Below are positions 1 to 8,936 of a stretch of DNA of 64,000 nucleotides, piece by piece. The notes beneath the pieces are model-generated. The model was not told the origin of the DNA, did no database searches, and was given only the letters and a program-made list of their open reading frames with translations. The translations under genes and the position numbers were made by a program. The stretch covers positions 62,001 through 126,000 of the forward strand of contig NZ_QWLJ01000011.1 of assembly GCF_009917385.1 (NCBI RefSeq), in the 5' to 3' direction. This DNA is from Roseburia sp. 1XD42-34. Its GTDB lineage: Bacteria; Bacillota; Bacilli; Bacillales; Amphibacillaceae. Position 1 is the stretch's first letter, and every line of letters starts with the position of its first letter.

Positions 1-410
1 AACCCTTGTGCTCCTAAATAAGTCATATCAAGTCCATTTTCCGTAACAACACCGCTCAGAATCACATGTATAATTACAGCTGTAATCCCATATTGTGCGG
101 AATGCATCGCATATTTCTTCGCCAAGGAATCAGCAATAAAGAATGCAGCATAAACGGATAACAAACCATTTGTAAACTTATCTGGATACGTTAATTTATC
201 AATATGGTTAGCAAAAAACTCATGAATAGGGCCGCTTTGGAACATGTTCATAAATGCAATTGGCAAAATAAAAAACGAACCTATAATGATAATTGGAACA
301 ATTGCAATCATTCCGTCTTTTATTGCTTGTAAGTGCTTCTGTTGCTCCACTTTATTCGCAATCGGCATCAGCCATTTCATTAAAGTGGACTGAAGTTTTG
401 AGCTGTTCAT
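1..410 (-). CDS. PTS lactose/cellobiose-type EIIC permease, 5' part only
   Basis: Reading leftward from an ATG at 410, preceded by a GGAGG ribosome site, gives 136 residues beginning MNSSKLQSTLMKW and running off the window edge. The stretch IVPIIIIGSFFILPIAF followed by a soluble loop and further hydrophobic segments is typical of the N-terminal half of CelB/LicC-type EIIC proteins, which move beta-diglucosides or lactose-type sugars across the membrane in the PTS. The IIA and IIB partners are not in view. A CcpA-like site lies 55-70 bases upstream, fitting catabolite repression. Family is confident; the sugar is not determinable. Confidence 0.82.
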   Translation of the reverse strand, partial: MNSSKLQSTLMKWLMPIANKVEQQKHLQAIKDGMIAIVPIIIIGSFFILPIAFMNMFQSGPIHEFFANHIDKLTYPDKFTNGLLSVYAAFFIADSLAKKYAMHSAQYGITAVIIHVILSGVVTENGLDMTYLGAQG

Positions 411-462
411 GGGGACCTCCTGTTTGTGAAGTATTTTTCTTGCTTGCTATAGCTTAACTATA

Positions 463-480
463 ATTGAAAACGGTTTTTAC
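463..480. promoter_or_regulatory. Candidate cre (CcpA) site upstream of the EIIC gene
   Basis: TTGAAAACGGTTTTTACC resembles the cre consensus WTGNAANCGNWNNCW. The core TGAAAACG is intact and the right half is weaker, with two departures. Its position in front of a PTS gene fits carbon catabolite control. This is an inference from similarity only. Confidence 0.35.
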
Positions 481-635
481 CAGCAAATAAACATTTTCCG
501 CCATGCTAGGAAACGGCATGACATGTTAGCCTTAAAATACTCCCAACAGTTGCTTTGTTAGCTTCCCTCATCTAAAGTAAAATAATCGACTAAAACTATA
601 AACTGCAAAGATTCATATTTCTATAAAGAAATCCA

Positions 636-1050
636 CAAGCCCCGGTTAAGCAACATAGTGAATGGAACGAAGCTACAGAGATAAAGTGAACCTCCAATTA
701 GTGGGGTTTTTTTCATTCCCGTTGGTGGTTAACTCAGCGAATCAGGGATTTAGGTGCTGTTGGACTGTTATCTCCTACTTCGACTTGATAAGCTCACATC
801 ATTTATTTTGAAGCCGGAGCGTGGAGCGTAGTACCTTTTTATGAGATAAAGGAATTATGCCCCTGCAACCAGGGGGTATGCCGACGTCAGGCGGCAAGCC
901 CGTTTTTAGTCGGCCTTCCCCTTAGTGACGAACCGATGATGACCTATCATAGGGGGCTTCGTAAAGTCGCATAGTTACAGGACGATGAAGCCAAACATGA
1001 CTAGTTGGTTTTTTTATCCATAAGCACATCATTTTATGCTTTCCTAATCT
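636..1050 (+). repeat. Family A repeat, long form, copy 1 (interrupted by family B)
   Basis: Shares with five other places in the window the blocks AGCAACRTAGYGAMTGGAACGA, GACGAACCGATGATGACYTATC and an end resembling CATAAGC...TTTTATGCTTTCCTA. This long form also has a GCCGAC...GTCGGC stem enclosing CGGCAAGCCCG. A family B element sits inside it at 680-851. No plausible protein is encoded; the short minus-strand ORF 1126-1371 just beyond has no ribosome site or recognisable content. Confidence 0.8.
680..851 (+). repeat. Family B repeat, copy 1, nested in family A
   Basis: Bounded by GATAAAG at 680-686 and GATAAAG at 845-851. It begins with a hairpin (AATTAGTGGGG ... CCCGTTGGTGGTT) and ends near TTTTGAAGCCGGAG. 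Uninterrupted family A copies read straight through GAGATAAAGGAATC at this point, so this looks like an insertion. Confidence 0.7.
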
Positions 1051-1450
1051 TTGAACAAAAAGTCAAAAAACTTGTTGAAAATGTCTAGCCACAAGGGTTA
1101 CTTATAAGGTGAAACGGAGATTCCGTCAGTAGAAGTTTTCCTCGCGAGAACAGAACAAATTAGCATGGCAGGCGTCCTTATTCTCCTGTGAACAGCTTAT
1201 TGCCTTCCCGTGCAACTCAAAGATGGTCCCATCCCATGTTGTCTCCTGTTTAGTACAAATCCTGTTAGACGCAAGATAAAGAAAAAACACTAAAAAACAG
1301 AACATACTAAAGTCGAGTGCCCTTTTTAGATGATAACTTTTCTTGTCTTCACACAAAAAAATCAGAACCATATACAGATTGTATACTTACCCTAAACAGA
1401 TGCATGCTATTTTCCGAGTAGTAATTGACATCGCATCATGCTATAGTTGC

Positions 1451-1655
1451 GAACAAAGGCGAAAGCGCCCGTTTAGCAACGTAGCAACTGGAACGAAGCA
1501 ACTAAAGTTTTAGGGATCATGGTGAGGATACGAACCGATGATGACTTATCGTAGGTCGCTTTCGTGAAGGCGCCTAGTTGCTGGGCTCATGCGCCGGACG
1601 TGGCTATTCCGTTATATCGTCCCAAAGCCAAAATTTTTATACTTTCTCATCTCTT
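1451..1655 (+). repeat. Family A repeat, short form, copy 2
   Basis: Starts GAACAAAGGCGAAAGCGCCC, then has the GTTTAGCAACGTAGC, CGAACCGATGATGACTTATCG and GCCGGACGTGGCTATTCCGTTAT blocks, and ends near TTTTTATACTTTCTCATCTC. The plus-strand ORF 1564-1794 is only this repeat read in one frame. Nothing recognisable is seen between this copy and copy 1 (1051-1450), nor between it and gbsR (1656-1852). Confidence 0.8.
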
Positions 1656-1852
1656 TAAAAATCAAAAACAGACCTGTTTGTACGTAACAGATCTGCTTTT
1701 CATTGTAAAACCAATTCCTTGGGTTATTTATCTAGCACACTTTATATCCGTTTTTTTCCACGCTCACTTCCTCCAAAATCCTTTTAGTTTATAACCTTTT
1801 CTTATCCGTTTAAATTGGTTCTTCTTCCTGATATGGTACTATCACTTATCAT

Positions 1853-2395
1853 TCATTTATCCCCAACCTTCGGAACATGCTTAAAGATCTCGCCAGACTC
1901 AAAAAACTCAATTAACCGGCTAATCCAGTTCAAATAATCGAGTGAGCCTTTTATCTCCTTTAGTAAATTATCCAATTGCGCTTCTAGCTCTTCATTTAGC
2001 GATCCTTCTTCCTGCAAATCAATCAACTTCTGGTATAAGCTATGCTCATGCAATCTACTTTTAGTAATAGTCTTGCGCCAATTTGCAGTAAACAGTGCGA
2101 TGAATGTCTGGTAATAATCATTTTCTACTTTAATCAAGTCTTTGCGGACGCCCTTAATAAACACTTTTTCTGCTAAGTTTAATTCTATCATTTCACGAAC
2201 AACTTGGCTCATCCGCATCTTACTCATACCCATAGCTTCAGACAATTGCTCAAGTGTCATCGGATCTCGATTCAATGAAACAATACCAAATACACGCCCA
2301 ACCGTCTTTGAAACGCCAAATGTATACACATTGTCCGCGATCTTCTCTACAACTTGATTTTCTAATTTTTCAATTTGATTTGGCAAGTTTTCCAT
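1853..2395 (-). CDS. GbsR/OpcR-type MarR-family regulator of osmoprotectant uptake
   Basis: 180 residues, the usual length of Bacillus GbsR/OpcR. The winged helix lies around residues 30-95, with a recognition region LEQLSEAMGMSKMRMSQVVREM and the family hallmark GVRKDLIKVENDYYQ. These proteins repress choline or glycine-betaine genes. It is transcribed away from opuCA-CD, as opcR/gbsR commonly is beside opuC or opuB in Bacillus, so control of that operon is the natural inference. The ATG has AAGGAG upstream. Whether it senses choline, like GbsR, cannot be read from the sequence. Confidence 0.9.
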   Translation of the reverse strand: MENLPNQIEKLENQVVEKIADNVYTFGVSKTVGRVFGIVSLNRDPMTLEQLSEAMGMSKMRMSQVVREMIELNLAEKVFIKGVRKDLIKVENDYYQTFIALFTANWRKTITKSRLHEHSLYQKLIDLQEEGSLNEELEAQLDNLLKEIKGSLDYLNWISRLIEFFESGEIFKHVPKVGDK

Positions 2396-2523
2396 ACCAC
2401 TAACTCCTTGAACAAGTTCTATTGTACCAGTAAATATACCATAGTTTATTTTAAAAACAAAAAGACAAATAGACAGTTAACAGAAGGAAAACGGAGCAAT
2501 TATATGAAATATCTAATATAAAA

Positions 2524-2547
2524 TGTGTAAAATATATTTTTTACATA
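2524..2547. promoter_or_regulatory. A+T-rich inverted repeat in the gbsR-opuC intergenic region
   Basis: TGTAAAA (2526-2532) and TTTTACA (2539-2545) form a 7-bp dyad in the 282-bp divergent spacer, overlapping a TTTACA hexamer that could serve as a -35 element. It is a plausible operator for the GbsR-type protein. This rests on symmetry and location only. Confidence 0.4.
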
Positions 2548-2677
2548 TGTTATACTATATATAAGCCCATTTGCAGTTTTTATTTCAATATTCCTTATCT
2601 TATAATAAGTTTCAGGTGACTAATGATAAATTAAACGTGGCGGAATTTTTTAAGTATAGAGAAGGGGGTGCTTTGTT

Positions 2678-3814
2678 TTGCTTCAATTCGAACATGTATC
2701 AAAAGTATACGAGGGCGGAACAAAGGCAGTCGACAACATCAACTTAAACATAGAAAACGGAGAGTTTATTGTATTTATTGGACCAAGTGGATGCGGTAAA
2801 ACAACTACCATGAAGATGATTAATCGCTTAATTGAAACAACAGAAGGAAATATTTACATTGATCATGAAAATATTAAGGACAAAAACATCGTTGAACTCA
2901 GACGATCTATCGGGTATGTAATCCAGCAGATTGGCTTATTTCCTCATATGACTATCGCAGAAAATATTTCACTTGTACCTAAGTTATTAAACTGGTCTGA
3001 GGATAAGCGCCGGGCACGCGCAGAAGAATTATTGCAGTTAGTAAATATGGATAAAGCATATTTAGATAGATATCCTAACGAATTAAGTGGTGGTCAACAG
3101 CAACGTATTGGTGTATTACGTGCTCTTGCCGCTGACCCACCACTTATTTTAATGGACGAGCCTTTTGGAGCATTAGATCCAATCACGCGTGATGGATTAC
3201 AAGAGGAATTTAAAAAGTTACAACAATCGCTAGGAAAAACCATCGTCTTTGTTACCCATGATATGGATGAAGCTATTAAACTAGCAGATCGAATTGTTAT
3301 CATGCGTAAAGGGAAAATTGTACAAGTAGGAACGCCACAGGAAATTCTCAGTCAGCCTGCCAATGAGTTTGTTGAAGAATTCATTGGAAAACATCGCCTT
3401 ATTGAATCACGACCTACCCTGCAAACAGTTCAACAGATTATGAATGACAATCCGATTTCCATTAACGTGGATAAAGCAATATCCGAAGCGATTCGAGTCA
3501 TGAAGGATCATAAAGTAGATTCCCTATTAGTGGTCGATGATCACTATGTTCTGCAAGGTATGATTGATATTGAAATGATTGAACAAAATAGGAAAAAGCA
3601 TGGTAATGTAAAAGATATTATGGAAACCGCAATTTACAAAGTGGAGCAGCATGCGTTATTACGTGATACCATTCATAAAATATTGCGTAATGGATTCCGC
3701 TATGTCCCTGTTGTCGATAAAGAAGACAAGCTGATCGGGATTGTAACCCGCGCCAGCTTAGCAAATATTGTTTATGACTCTATTTGGGGAAACGGCAATG
3801 GTGACAGCATATAA
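2678..3814 (+). CDS. opuCA: OpuC osmoprotectant ABC transporter, ATPase subunit
   Basis: 378 residues, matching OpuCA. Walker A GPSGCGKTT near residue 37, signature LSGGQQQR, Walker B LILMDEPFGALD and a HDMDEA switch are all present. Two CBS domains occupy about residues 255-370, the part that in this family tunes activity to ionic strength or nucleotide. It powers import of glycine betaine, carnitine, choline and similar solutes. Start is TTG, supported by GAAGGGGG at 2661-2668. First gene of a four-gene opuC operon, with an unusually long 168-base gap to opuCB. Confidence 0.95.
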   Translation: MLQFEHVSKVYEGGTKAVDNINLNIENGEFIVFIGPSGCGKTTTMKMINRLIETTEGNIYIDHENIKDKNIVELRRSIGYVIQQIGLFPHMTIAENISLVPKLLNWSEDKRRARAEELLQLVNMDKAYLDRYPNELSGGQQQRIGVLRALAADPPLILMDEPFGALDPITRDGLQEEFKKLQQSLGKTIVFVTHDMDEAIKLADRIVIMRKGKIVQVGTPQEILSQPANEFVEEFIGKHRLIESRPTLQTVQQIMNDNPISINVDKAISEAIRVMKDHKVDSLLVVDDHYVLQGMIDIEMIEQNRKKHGNVKDIMETAIYKVEQHALLRDTIHKILRNGFRYVPVVDKEDKLIGIVTRASLANIVYDSIWGNGNGDSI

Positions 3815-3870
3815 GCAGTGCTTCTATAGTTAGTAAAGCAGAATAGCAACCTGTAAATACCAGTATCTGC

Positions 3871-3912
3871 TCCCCAAAAGGAAGTTTTAAATGAACGAAG
3901 AACGCCTGGGGA
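3871..3912 (+). terminator. Possible attenuator hairpin between opuCA and opuCB
   Basis: TCCCCA (3871-3876) pairs with TGGGGA (3907-3912), followed by ATTTTTAA. The stem is only six pairs with a loop of about 30 bases, so it would be at most a partial terminator or processing site within the operon. Confidence 0.35.
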
Positions 3913-3982
3913 ATTTTTAATATGAATGAACCTCTTTGATGATTTTAATACGCCAAATCTCCAATACAAAGGAAGTGATCAT

Positions 3983-4636
3983 GTGGAGACGTTACAAACA
4001 TTTTTTACAGAGTATGGAGACCAACTATTATTTAAAACTTGGGAGCACCTTTATATTTCATTGCTTTCCATCTTTTTAGGAATCATAGTTGCTGTACCAC
4101 TGGGCGTGGCTTTAACACGTGTTCCCAAAGTTGCCGATAAATTTATGTCTTTAGTAGGTATTATTCAAACATTTCCTACATTAGCAATTTTAGCTTTTTT
4201 CATCCCGCTTCTTGGGATTGGAAAAGTACCTGCTATTGTTGCTTTGTTTTTCTATTCTCTTCTTCCTATTCTACGTAATACGTATACAGGTGTATATAAC
4301 TTAAATGAAAACATACTAGAAGCAGGGCGTGGTATGGGGATGACGGGATGGGAGCGGATTCGAATGGTAGAACTCCCATTAGCAATGCCTGTAATCATGG
4401 CTGGAATTCGAGTATCTACTGTCTATTTAATTGGCTGGGCCACGCTCGCCGCTTATATAGGCGCAGGTGGTTTAGGTGACTTTATTTTTGATGGTTTGAA
4501 TTTATTTAAAACTGAATTTATTTTGGCAGGAGCTATTCCGACTACGTTGCTTGCGTTAATCATCGACTATGTATTTGGTCGGTTGGAAGAACGTTTAACT
4601 CCAACAGGAATTAGTGGTTCATCAAAAGCTGCCTAG
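3983..4636 (+). CDS. opuCB: OpuC permease subunit (first)
   Basis: GTG at 3983 is preferred over the upstream in-frame ATG at 3926. It is preceded by AAAGGAAG (3968-3975) at normal spacing and gives 217 residues, the length of OpuCB; the upstream ATG has no ribosome site. The protein is a binding-protein-dependent permease with several membrane segments and the EAGRGMGMTGWERIRMVELP cytoplasmic loop that docks on the ATPase. It acts with OpuCA, OpuCC and OpuCD in uptake of compatible solutes under salt stress. Confidence 0.93.
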   Translation: METLQTFFTEYGDQLLFKTWEHLYISLLSIFLGIIVAVPLGVALTRVPKVADKFMSLVGIIQTFPTLAILAFFIPLLGIGKVPAIVALFFYSLLPILRNTYTGVYNLNENILEAGRGMGMTGWERIRMVELPLAMPVIMAGIRVSTVYLIGWATLAAYIGAGGLGDFIFDGLNLFKTEFILAGAIPTTLLALIIDYVFGRLEERLTPTGISGSSKAA

Positions 4637-4653
4637 AAAGGAGGATACGCACA

Positions 4654-5571
4654 TTGTTCAAGTCAAAAAAGAAACTGGTCATTATTACTACTATTTTACT
4701 ACTTTTAAGTGGTTGTTCATTACCAGGCCTGAGCGGATCTTCTAAAGAAACGATAAAAATTGGTACATTAAACAATTCAGAATCGATGACTATCGGCTAT
4801 ATTATAAAACAGCTTATTGAACATAAAACCGATTATCATGCAGAAATCATTGGCAATATGGGGTCATCTATTGTGCAGCATCAAGCGTTAGAGCAAGGCG
4901 AAGTTGACATTACAGGAACAAGATATACAGGCACTGATTTGCCTGGAACATTGCAAATGGATCTTGTTACAGATACGGATAAGGCACTTAAGATTGTTCA
5001 ACGGGAGTTTGAAGAACGTTTTGACCAAACTTGGTTTGACCCGTATGGATTTGAAAATTCTTATGCATTTACAGTAACTAACAAGTTAGCTGAAGAAAAA
5101 AATTTACAAAAGGTTTCTGATATTGAACCATATGCTGCTGATCTACGTCTTGGAGTTGATAATGCTTGGCTAAACCGTGAAGGTGACGGCTACCAAGGCT
5201 TTATTGACACATATGGGTTTGAATTTGGAAAAGCATATCCAATGCAAATTGGGCTTGTCTACCAAGCAGTAGCTAGTGGAAATATGGATGTTGTACTAGC
5301 TTATACTACGGACGGCCGTATTGAGGCATTTGATTTAGTTAGCTTAGAAGATGACAAAAACTTTTTCCCGCCGTACGATGCTTCGCCTGTTGCAAGAAAT
5401 GATATATTAAAAAGCCACCCAGAAGTAAAGGACATCTTGGAATCTTTGGCAGGTAAAATTGATGAGAAAACGATGCGCTACATGAACTATGAAGCAGATG
5501 TAAAAATGAAAGAGCCCTATATTGTGGCAAAAGAATTCTTGGAAGAACATCATTACTTTGAAAATGAATAA
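4654..5571 (+). CDS. opuCC: OpuC substrate-binding lipoprotein
   Basis: 305 residues with an N-terminal KKKLVIITTILLLLSGC signal. The lipobox LLSGC places the lipidated Cys near residue 21. The rest matches the OpuAC/OpuCC quaternary-amine binding fold, with motifs GTLNNSESMTIGYI and GNMGSSIVQHQALEQGEVDI. It captures osmoprotectants outside the membrane and delivers them to the OpuCB/CD pore. Start is TTG, backed by AAAGGAGG 10 bases upstream. The gene follows opuCB by 17 bases in the same operon. Confidence 0.93.
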   Translation: MFKSKKKLVIITTILLLLSGCSLPGLSGSSKETIKIGTLNNSESMTIGYIIKQLIEHKTDYHAEIIGNMGSSIVQHQALEQGEVDITGTRYTGTDLPGTLQMDLVTDTDKALKIVQREFEERFDQTWFDPYGFENSYAFTVTNKLAEEKNLQKVSDIEPYAADLRLGVDNAWLNREGDGYQGFIDTYGFEFGKAYPMQIGLVYQAVASGNMDVVLAYTTDGRIEAFDLVSLEDDKNFFPPYDASPVARNDILKSHPEVKDILESLAGKIDEKTMRYMNYEADVKMKEPYIVAKEFLEEHHYFENE

Positions 5572-5592
5572 TGAAGGAAAGCGGGTGATTTT

Positions 5593-6231
5593 TTGGAAAC
5601 ATTAGCTGAGTTGTGGAACTATTACACGCAAAACTATTCGTATGTTTGGGAGGAATTTTACCGACACTTTCTCATGTCTGCCTACGGTGTTTTGTTTGCA
5701 GCTATCGTCGCCATCCCTTTAGGTATTTTCATCGCACGGCATGCAAACTTAAGTAAGTGGATATTTTCATTTACTAATGTCATTCAAACTATCCCAGCGC
5801 TAGCCATGCTTGCTGTTCTTATGCTTGTATTAGGATTAGGACCGAATACCGTCGTCGCTGCGCTGTTTTTATATTCTCTACTACCAATCCTTCGTAACAC
5901 GTACACGGGTATCCGTAATGTCGATCAAGCATTAATTGAATCAGGTCGCGGAATGGGAATGACCAAATTTCAATTATTACGGATGGTTGAATTCCCACTA
6001 GCGCTTTCCGTTATCATGGCAGGCTTACGAACAGCACTTGTCATCAGCATTAGTATTGCAACGATTGGAGCTTTTATTGGTGGTGGTGGTTTAGGAGCAA
6101 TTATCATTCGAGGAACAAACGTCTCCGATGGAACAGCTATTATTTTGGCTGGTGCCATCCCGACAGCATTGATGGCGGTTGTGGCTGACTTGGGTATGGG
6201 CTGGATAGAAAAGCGCCTTATGCCAAGATAA
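5593..6231 (+). CDS. opuCD: OpuC permease subunit (second)
   Basis: 212 residues, paralogous to OpuCB, with the same ESGRGMGMTKFQLLRMVEFP ATPase-contact loop. TTG start, with AAGGAAAGCGGG upstream and 21 bases from the opuCC stop. Completes a full OpuC importer. Its TAA stop is part of a GATAAAG motif that begins a family B repeat (6227-6349), so the 3' end of this operon has been modified by that element. The reading frame ends in the expected EKRLMPR, so the protein itself seems intact. Confidence 0.93.
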   Translation: METLAELWNYYTQNYSYVWEEFYRHFLMSAYGVLFAAIVAIPLGIFIARHANLSKWIFSFTNVIQTIPALAMLAVLMLVLGLGPNTVVAALFLYSLLPILRNTYTGIRNVDQALIESGRGMGMTKFQLLRMVEFPLALSVIMAGLRTALVISISIATIGAFIGGGGLGAIIIRGTNVSDGTAIILAGAIPTALMAVVADLGMGWIEKRLMPR

Positions 6232-6349
6232 AGTTAATCTTCAATCAGGGGGACGCATTTATCCCCTGCTGATTGTCTCCACTTATAGTTCTGGCTTCTC
6301 CTCAGATTCCTTAACTGTAGAGTCTTACAGTCTTATATACGGGATAAAG
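6227..6349 (+). repeat. Family B repeat, copy 3, overlapping the opuCD stop
   Basis: Bounded by GATAAAG at 6227-6233 (containing the opuCD TAA) and GATAAAG at 6343-6349. It has the left hairpin AATCAGGGGG...CCCCTGCTGATT and an eroded right end with GAGTCTTACAG...ACGGGATAAAG. A second, more decayed stretch with the same order of motifs continues to about 6480. I see nothing recognisable from 6480 to the terminator at 6694. Confidence 0.65.
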
Positions 6350-6693
6350 TAAATTTCAATGAGCAAGGGTTTTCTGTTATGCCCTCCCGATTGGCATATA
6401 ACGAATCAGCCAACACATTTGACAATTTGCTTAAAGTTAAACCCTTGGCTTCTCCTCCTAAAGTATAAGTAAAGATCTTACATCTAACTATTTTTGCGAT
6501 TCATATTTTGTAATCACATGTCTTTTCAAAATATGAATGCCATATTGGATAAAGCTTTTAAGAAAAGCACCAATCAAATTGCGATCCGAAGTGAACTGCC
6601 TCTGGGATTCTTATTTTTGTTTCGTATAGAAAGTGCTATAAGTTCAGGAGTTGGATAATCTGTATTGCAACAAATGCCACACCATCTAAACAG

Positions 6694-6746
6694 GAATAAA
6701 AAAGCACCTGTAGAAAATACAAATATATAGTATTCTCCGCAGGTAC
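6694..6746 (-). terminator. Rho-independent terminator of the maltose PTS gene
   Basis: On the minus strand, ACCTGCGGAGAATAC and GTATTTTCTACAGGT form a long stem with minor mismatches, followed by GCTTTTTTATT. It lies just downstream of the stop at 6752. Confidence 0.8.
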
Positions 6747-6751
6747 CGTCT

Positions 6752-8854
6752 TTATATTGGTTTTACAGTAAAAATTTGTTCTCCCGTTCTAACGTTCCTC
6801 GATAGCAGAGGCTGATCTACTGAAAACTTATCCGTGTTCATAACAATAATTGGCGTAATCACGTTATATCCCTGTTTTTCAATAAAAGCCAAATCCATCT
6901 CTGCCAATAAATCTCCTTGTTTTACAGTATTCCCTACTGTAGCTTTGATTTCAAACCCTTTTCCATCAAGGTTAACCGTATCCAATCCCATATGAATCAA
7001 GATTTCTATACCATCAACAGAACGAATTATAATGGCATGCTTTGTTGGAAAAACATGGGCTAACTCACCTTCTACAGGGGAAACTACTTTACCCTTCTCA
7101 GGAACAATAGCTATGCCATCACCCATCCATTTTTGGGAGAACACTTCATCAGGAACTTCTTCTAAAGAAACTGCCTTCCCTGAAAGAGGGGATATAGCAG
7201 TCAACATCATGGTAGGCTCTATTTCCTCATGAGCTTCTTTTTTTTGCTTCTTTGAAGGCTCCTTACGAATCAAACTGACGCTTTGATCGATAATTGTTAA
7301 AATTTCATTTTTCAATATGTCTGATGTAGGACCAAAAATGGCTTGTACACCATTTCCTACTTCTAGTACACCAGAAGCGCCAAGTATTTGTAGTTTTTCT
7401 TTATCTACATTTCCCTTGTGATGCACACCAACACGTAAACGAGTAATACAGGCATCCAAATTATTAATATTCTCATATCCGCCAAGCGCTTCTAACACTT
7501 CATATGCTTTTTGATTTATATCATTTGCGCTTTTATTTTCCCTGTCTTTATTCATATCTGCTTTTGTGAATAAACGATTTGTTCCTTCTTCGCCTCTACC
7601 TGGAGTTATCAAACTCCATTTTTTTATTGCCCAGCGGAAGACCAAATAATAAACAACTGCCATTGCAATCCCTACCATTAATACATACCACCACGGCTCT
7701 CCAACCCCTGGTAAAATACCAAATAGAATAAAATCAATTATTCCTGACCCACCTGCATAACCAATATTAACATCTAACATATACATAATCATAAAAGACA
7801 AACCAGCCATAAACGTATGAAAAACATATAATAAAGGGGCTACAAATAAGAATGTAAATTCAAGCGGTTCAGTAATTCCAGTTAACAATGCTGTACCTGC
7901 GGCAGTTAATAATAAACCTGCAACAGCTTTTTTATTCTTTGGTTTAGCCATATGATACATTGCTAACGCTGTAGCAGGTAAGCCAATCATGACAAATGGA
8001 AACTTGCCTGCCATAAATCTTCCAGCTGTAATTTCAACCGCACTATCTATTTGTTTATCAGCAAGCTGTGACATGTACATCGCTGTATCTCCTGATACCA
8101 TTTGTCCAGCTAATGTAGTATAGACTCCTCCAACCTCAGAAAAACGAATTGGTATATAAAATATGTGATGTAATCCAAACGGAACCAAGCCTCTTTCCAC
8201 AATTCCATAAATAAACATGTAAAATGGCGGTGTATTCTCACCAGATAATGCAGCTCCCAACTCATAAATCCATTCTTGAACCATGGGCCAAATGAAAGAC
8301 AAAATAAGTCCAATTCCTACAGAATACACTGCTGTAATTATTGGAACAAAGCGAGCTCCTCCAAAGAACGACAACATTTCAGGCATTCTGAAGTTATGGT
8401 ATTTATTATATAATGCAGCAGCTATAAATCCCATTACTATTCCACCAAAAACACCAACCTGTAAAGTTGGAATTCCAAGTTCCAGTGTATGTCCAGCTTC
8501 ACTAATATTATCCATATTAACTCCAGTAGTAATGCCAATAACTGTATGCATAATTAAATACCCTACAAGTGCTGAAAGAGCTGCTGGTGATTTTCCACCT
8601 GTCCAGCTTCCGGCAATACCTACTGCAAATAAAACACCTAAATTCCCAAATATGGCTCCTCCTGCACCTTTCATTAAACTGGATATAGTTTTCCATACAG
8701 AATTATCCAAAAACTGAAAATATTCGATCAAATATGGTGACTGCAAGGTTGTTCCAATACCTAATAATAATCCAGCAGCTGGCAATAGAGAAATGATTAC
8801 CATAAACGTTTTTCCAATGCGTTGAAAAAAGTCAAATGTAAAAATCTTTTTCAT
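6752..8854 (-). CDS. glvC: PTS EIICBA, maltose/glucose family
   Basis: 700 residues. The IIC membrane domain is about 1-410 (RIGKTFMVIISLLPAAGLLLGIG; FGLHHIFYIP; GITEPLEFTFLF). IIB is about 440-520, with phospho-Cys in NLDACITRLRV. IIA is about 555-695, with the active His in ILIHMGLDTVNL. B. subtilis MalP/GlvC lacks the IIA domain, so this is a self-contained version. With the GH4 6-phospho-alpha-glucosidase upstream and the RpiR regulator opposite, it should import maltose or another alpha-glucoside as the 6'-phosphate. It follows glvA by 82 bases that contain a strong hairpin. Confidence 0.9.
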   Translation of the reverse strand: MKKIFTFDFFQRIGKTFMVIISLLPAAGLLLGIGTTLQSPYLIEYFQFLDNSVWKTISSLMKGAGGAIFGNLGVLFAVGIAGSWTGGKSPAALSALVGYLIMHTVIGITTGVNMDNISEAGHTLELGIPTLQVGVFGGIVMGFIAAALYNKYHNFRMPEMLSFFGGARFVPIITAVYSVGIGLILSFIWPMVQEWIYELGAALSGENTPPFYMFIYGIVERGLVPFGLHHIFYIPIRFSEVGGVYTTLAGQMVSGDTAMYMSQLADKQIDSAVEITAGRFMAGKFPFVMIGLPATALAMYHMAKPKNKKAVAGLLLTAAGTALLTGITEPLEFTFLFVAPLLYVFHTFMAGLSFMIMYMLDVNIGYAGGSGIIDFILFGILPGVGEPWWYVLMVGIAMAVVYYLVFRWAIKKWSLITPGRGEEGTNRLFTKADMNKDRENKSANDINQKAYEVLEALGGYENINNLDACITRLRVGVHHKGNVDKEKLQILGASGVLEVGNGVQAIFGPTSDILKNEILTIIDQSVSLIRKEPSKKQKKEAHEEIEPTMMLTAISPLSGKAVSLEEVPDEVFSQKWMGDGIAIVPEKGKVVSPVEGELAHVFPTKHAIIIRSVDGIEILIHMGLDTVNLDGKGFEIKATVGNTVKQGDLLAEMDLAFIEKQGYNVITPIIVMNTDKFSVDQPLLSRNVRTGEQIFTVKPI

Positions 8855-8896
8855 TTTAAGCCTCCTTTGAGATCGAATTCATTTAATACGTTTACC

Positions 8897-8928
8897 GCTT
8901 ACTCTCTACATATGTGTAGAGAGTAAGC
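8897..8928 (-). other. Perfect 14-bp stem hairpin between glvA and the PTS gene
   Basis: GCTTACTCTCTACA (8897-8910) and TGTAGAGAGTAAGC (8915-8928) pair perfectly around a TATG loop. No U-run follows on the minus strand, so it is more likely an mRNA processing or stability element that sets different amounts of the two proteins than a terminator. Confidence 0.7.
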
Positions 8929-8936
8929 CAGTTAAA

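Noticed and set aside
1126..1371. 81-codon minus-strand open frame
   Set aside because: No ribosome site or family resemblance; lies in repeat-rich intergenic sequence.
1564..1794. 76-codon plus-strand open frame
   Set aside because: Its first third is family A repeat sequence; similar frames appear in other copies by chance.
3926..3982. 19-codon longer start for opuCB
   Set aside because: No ribosome site; GTG 3983 has one and gives the family length of 217.
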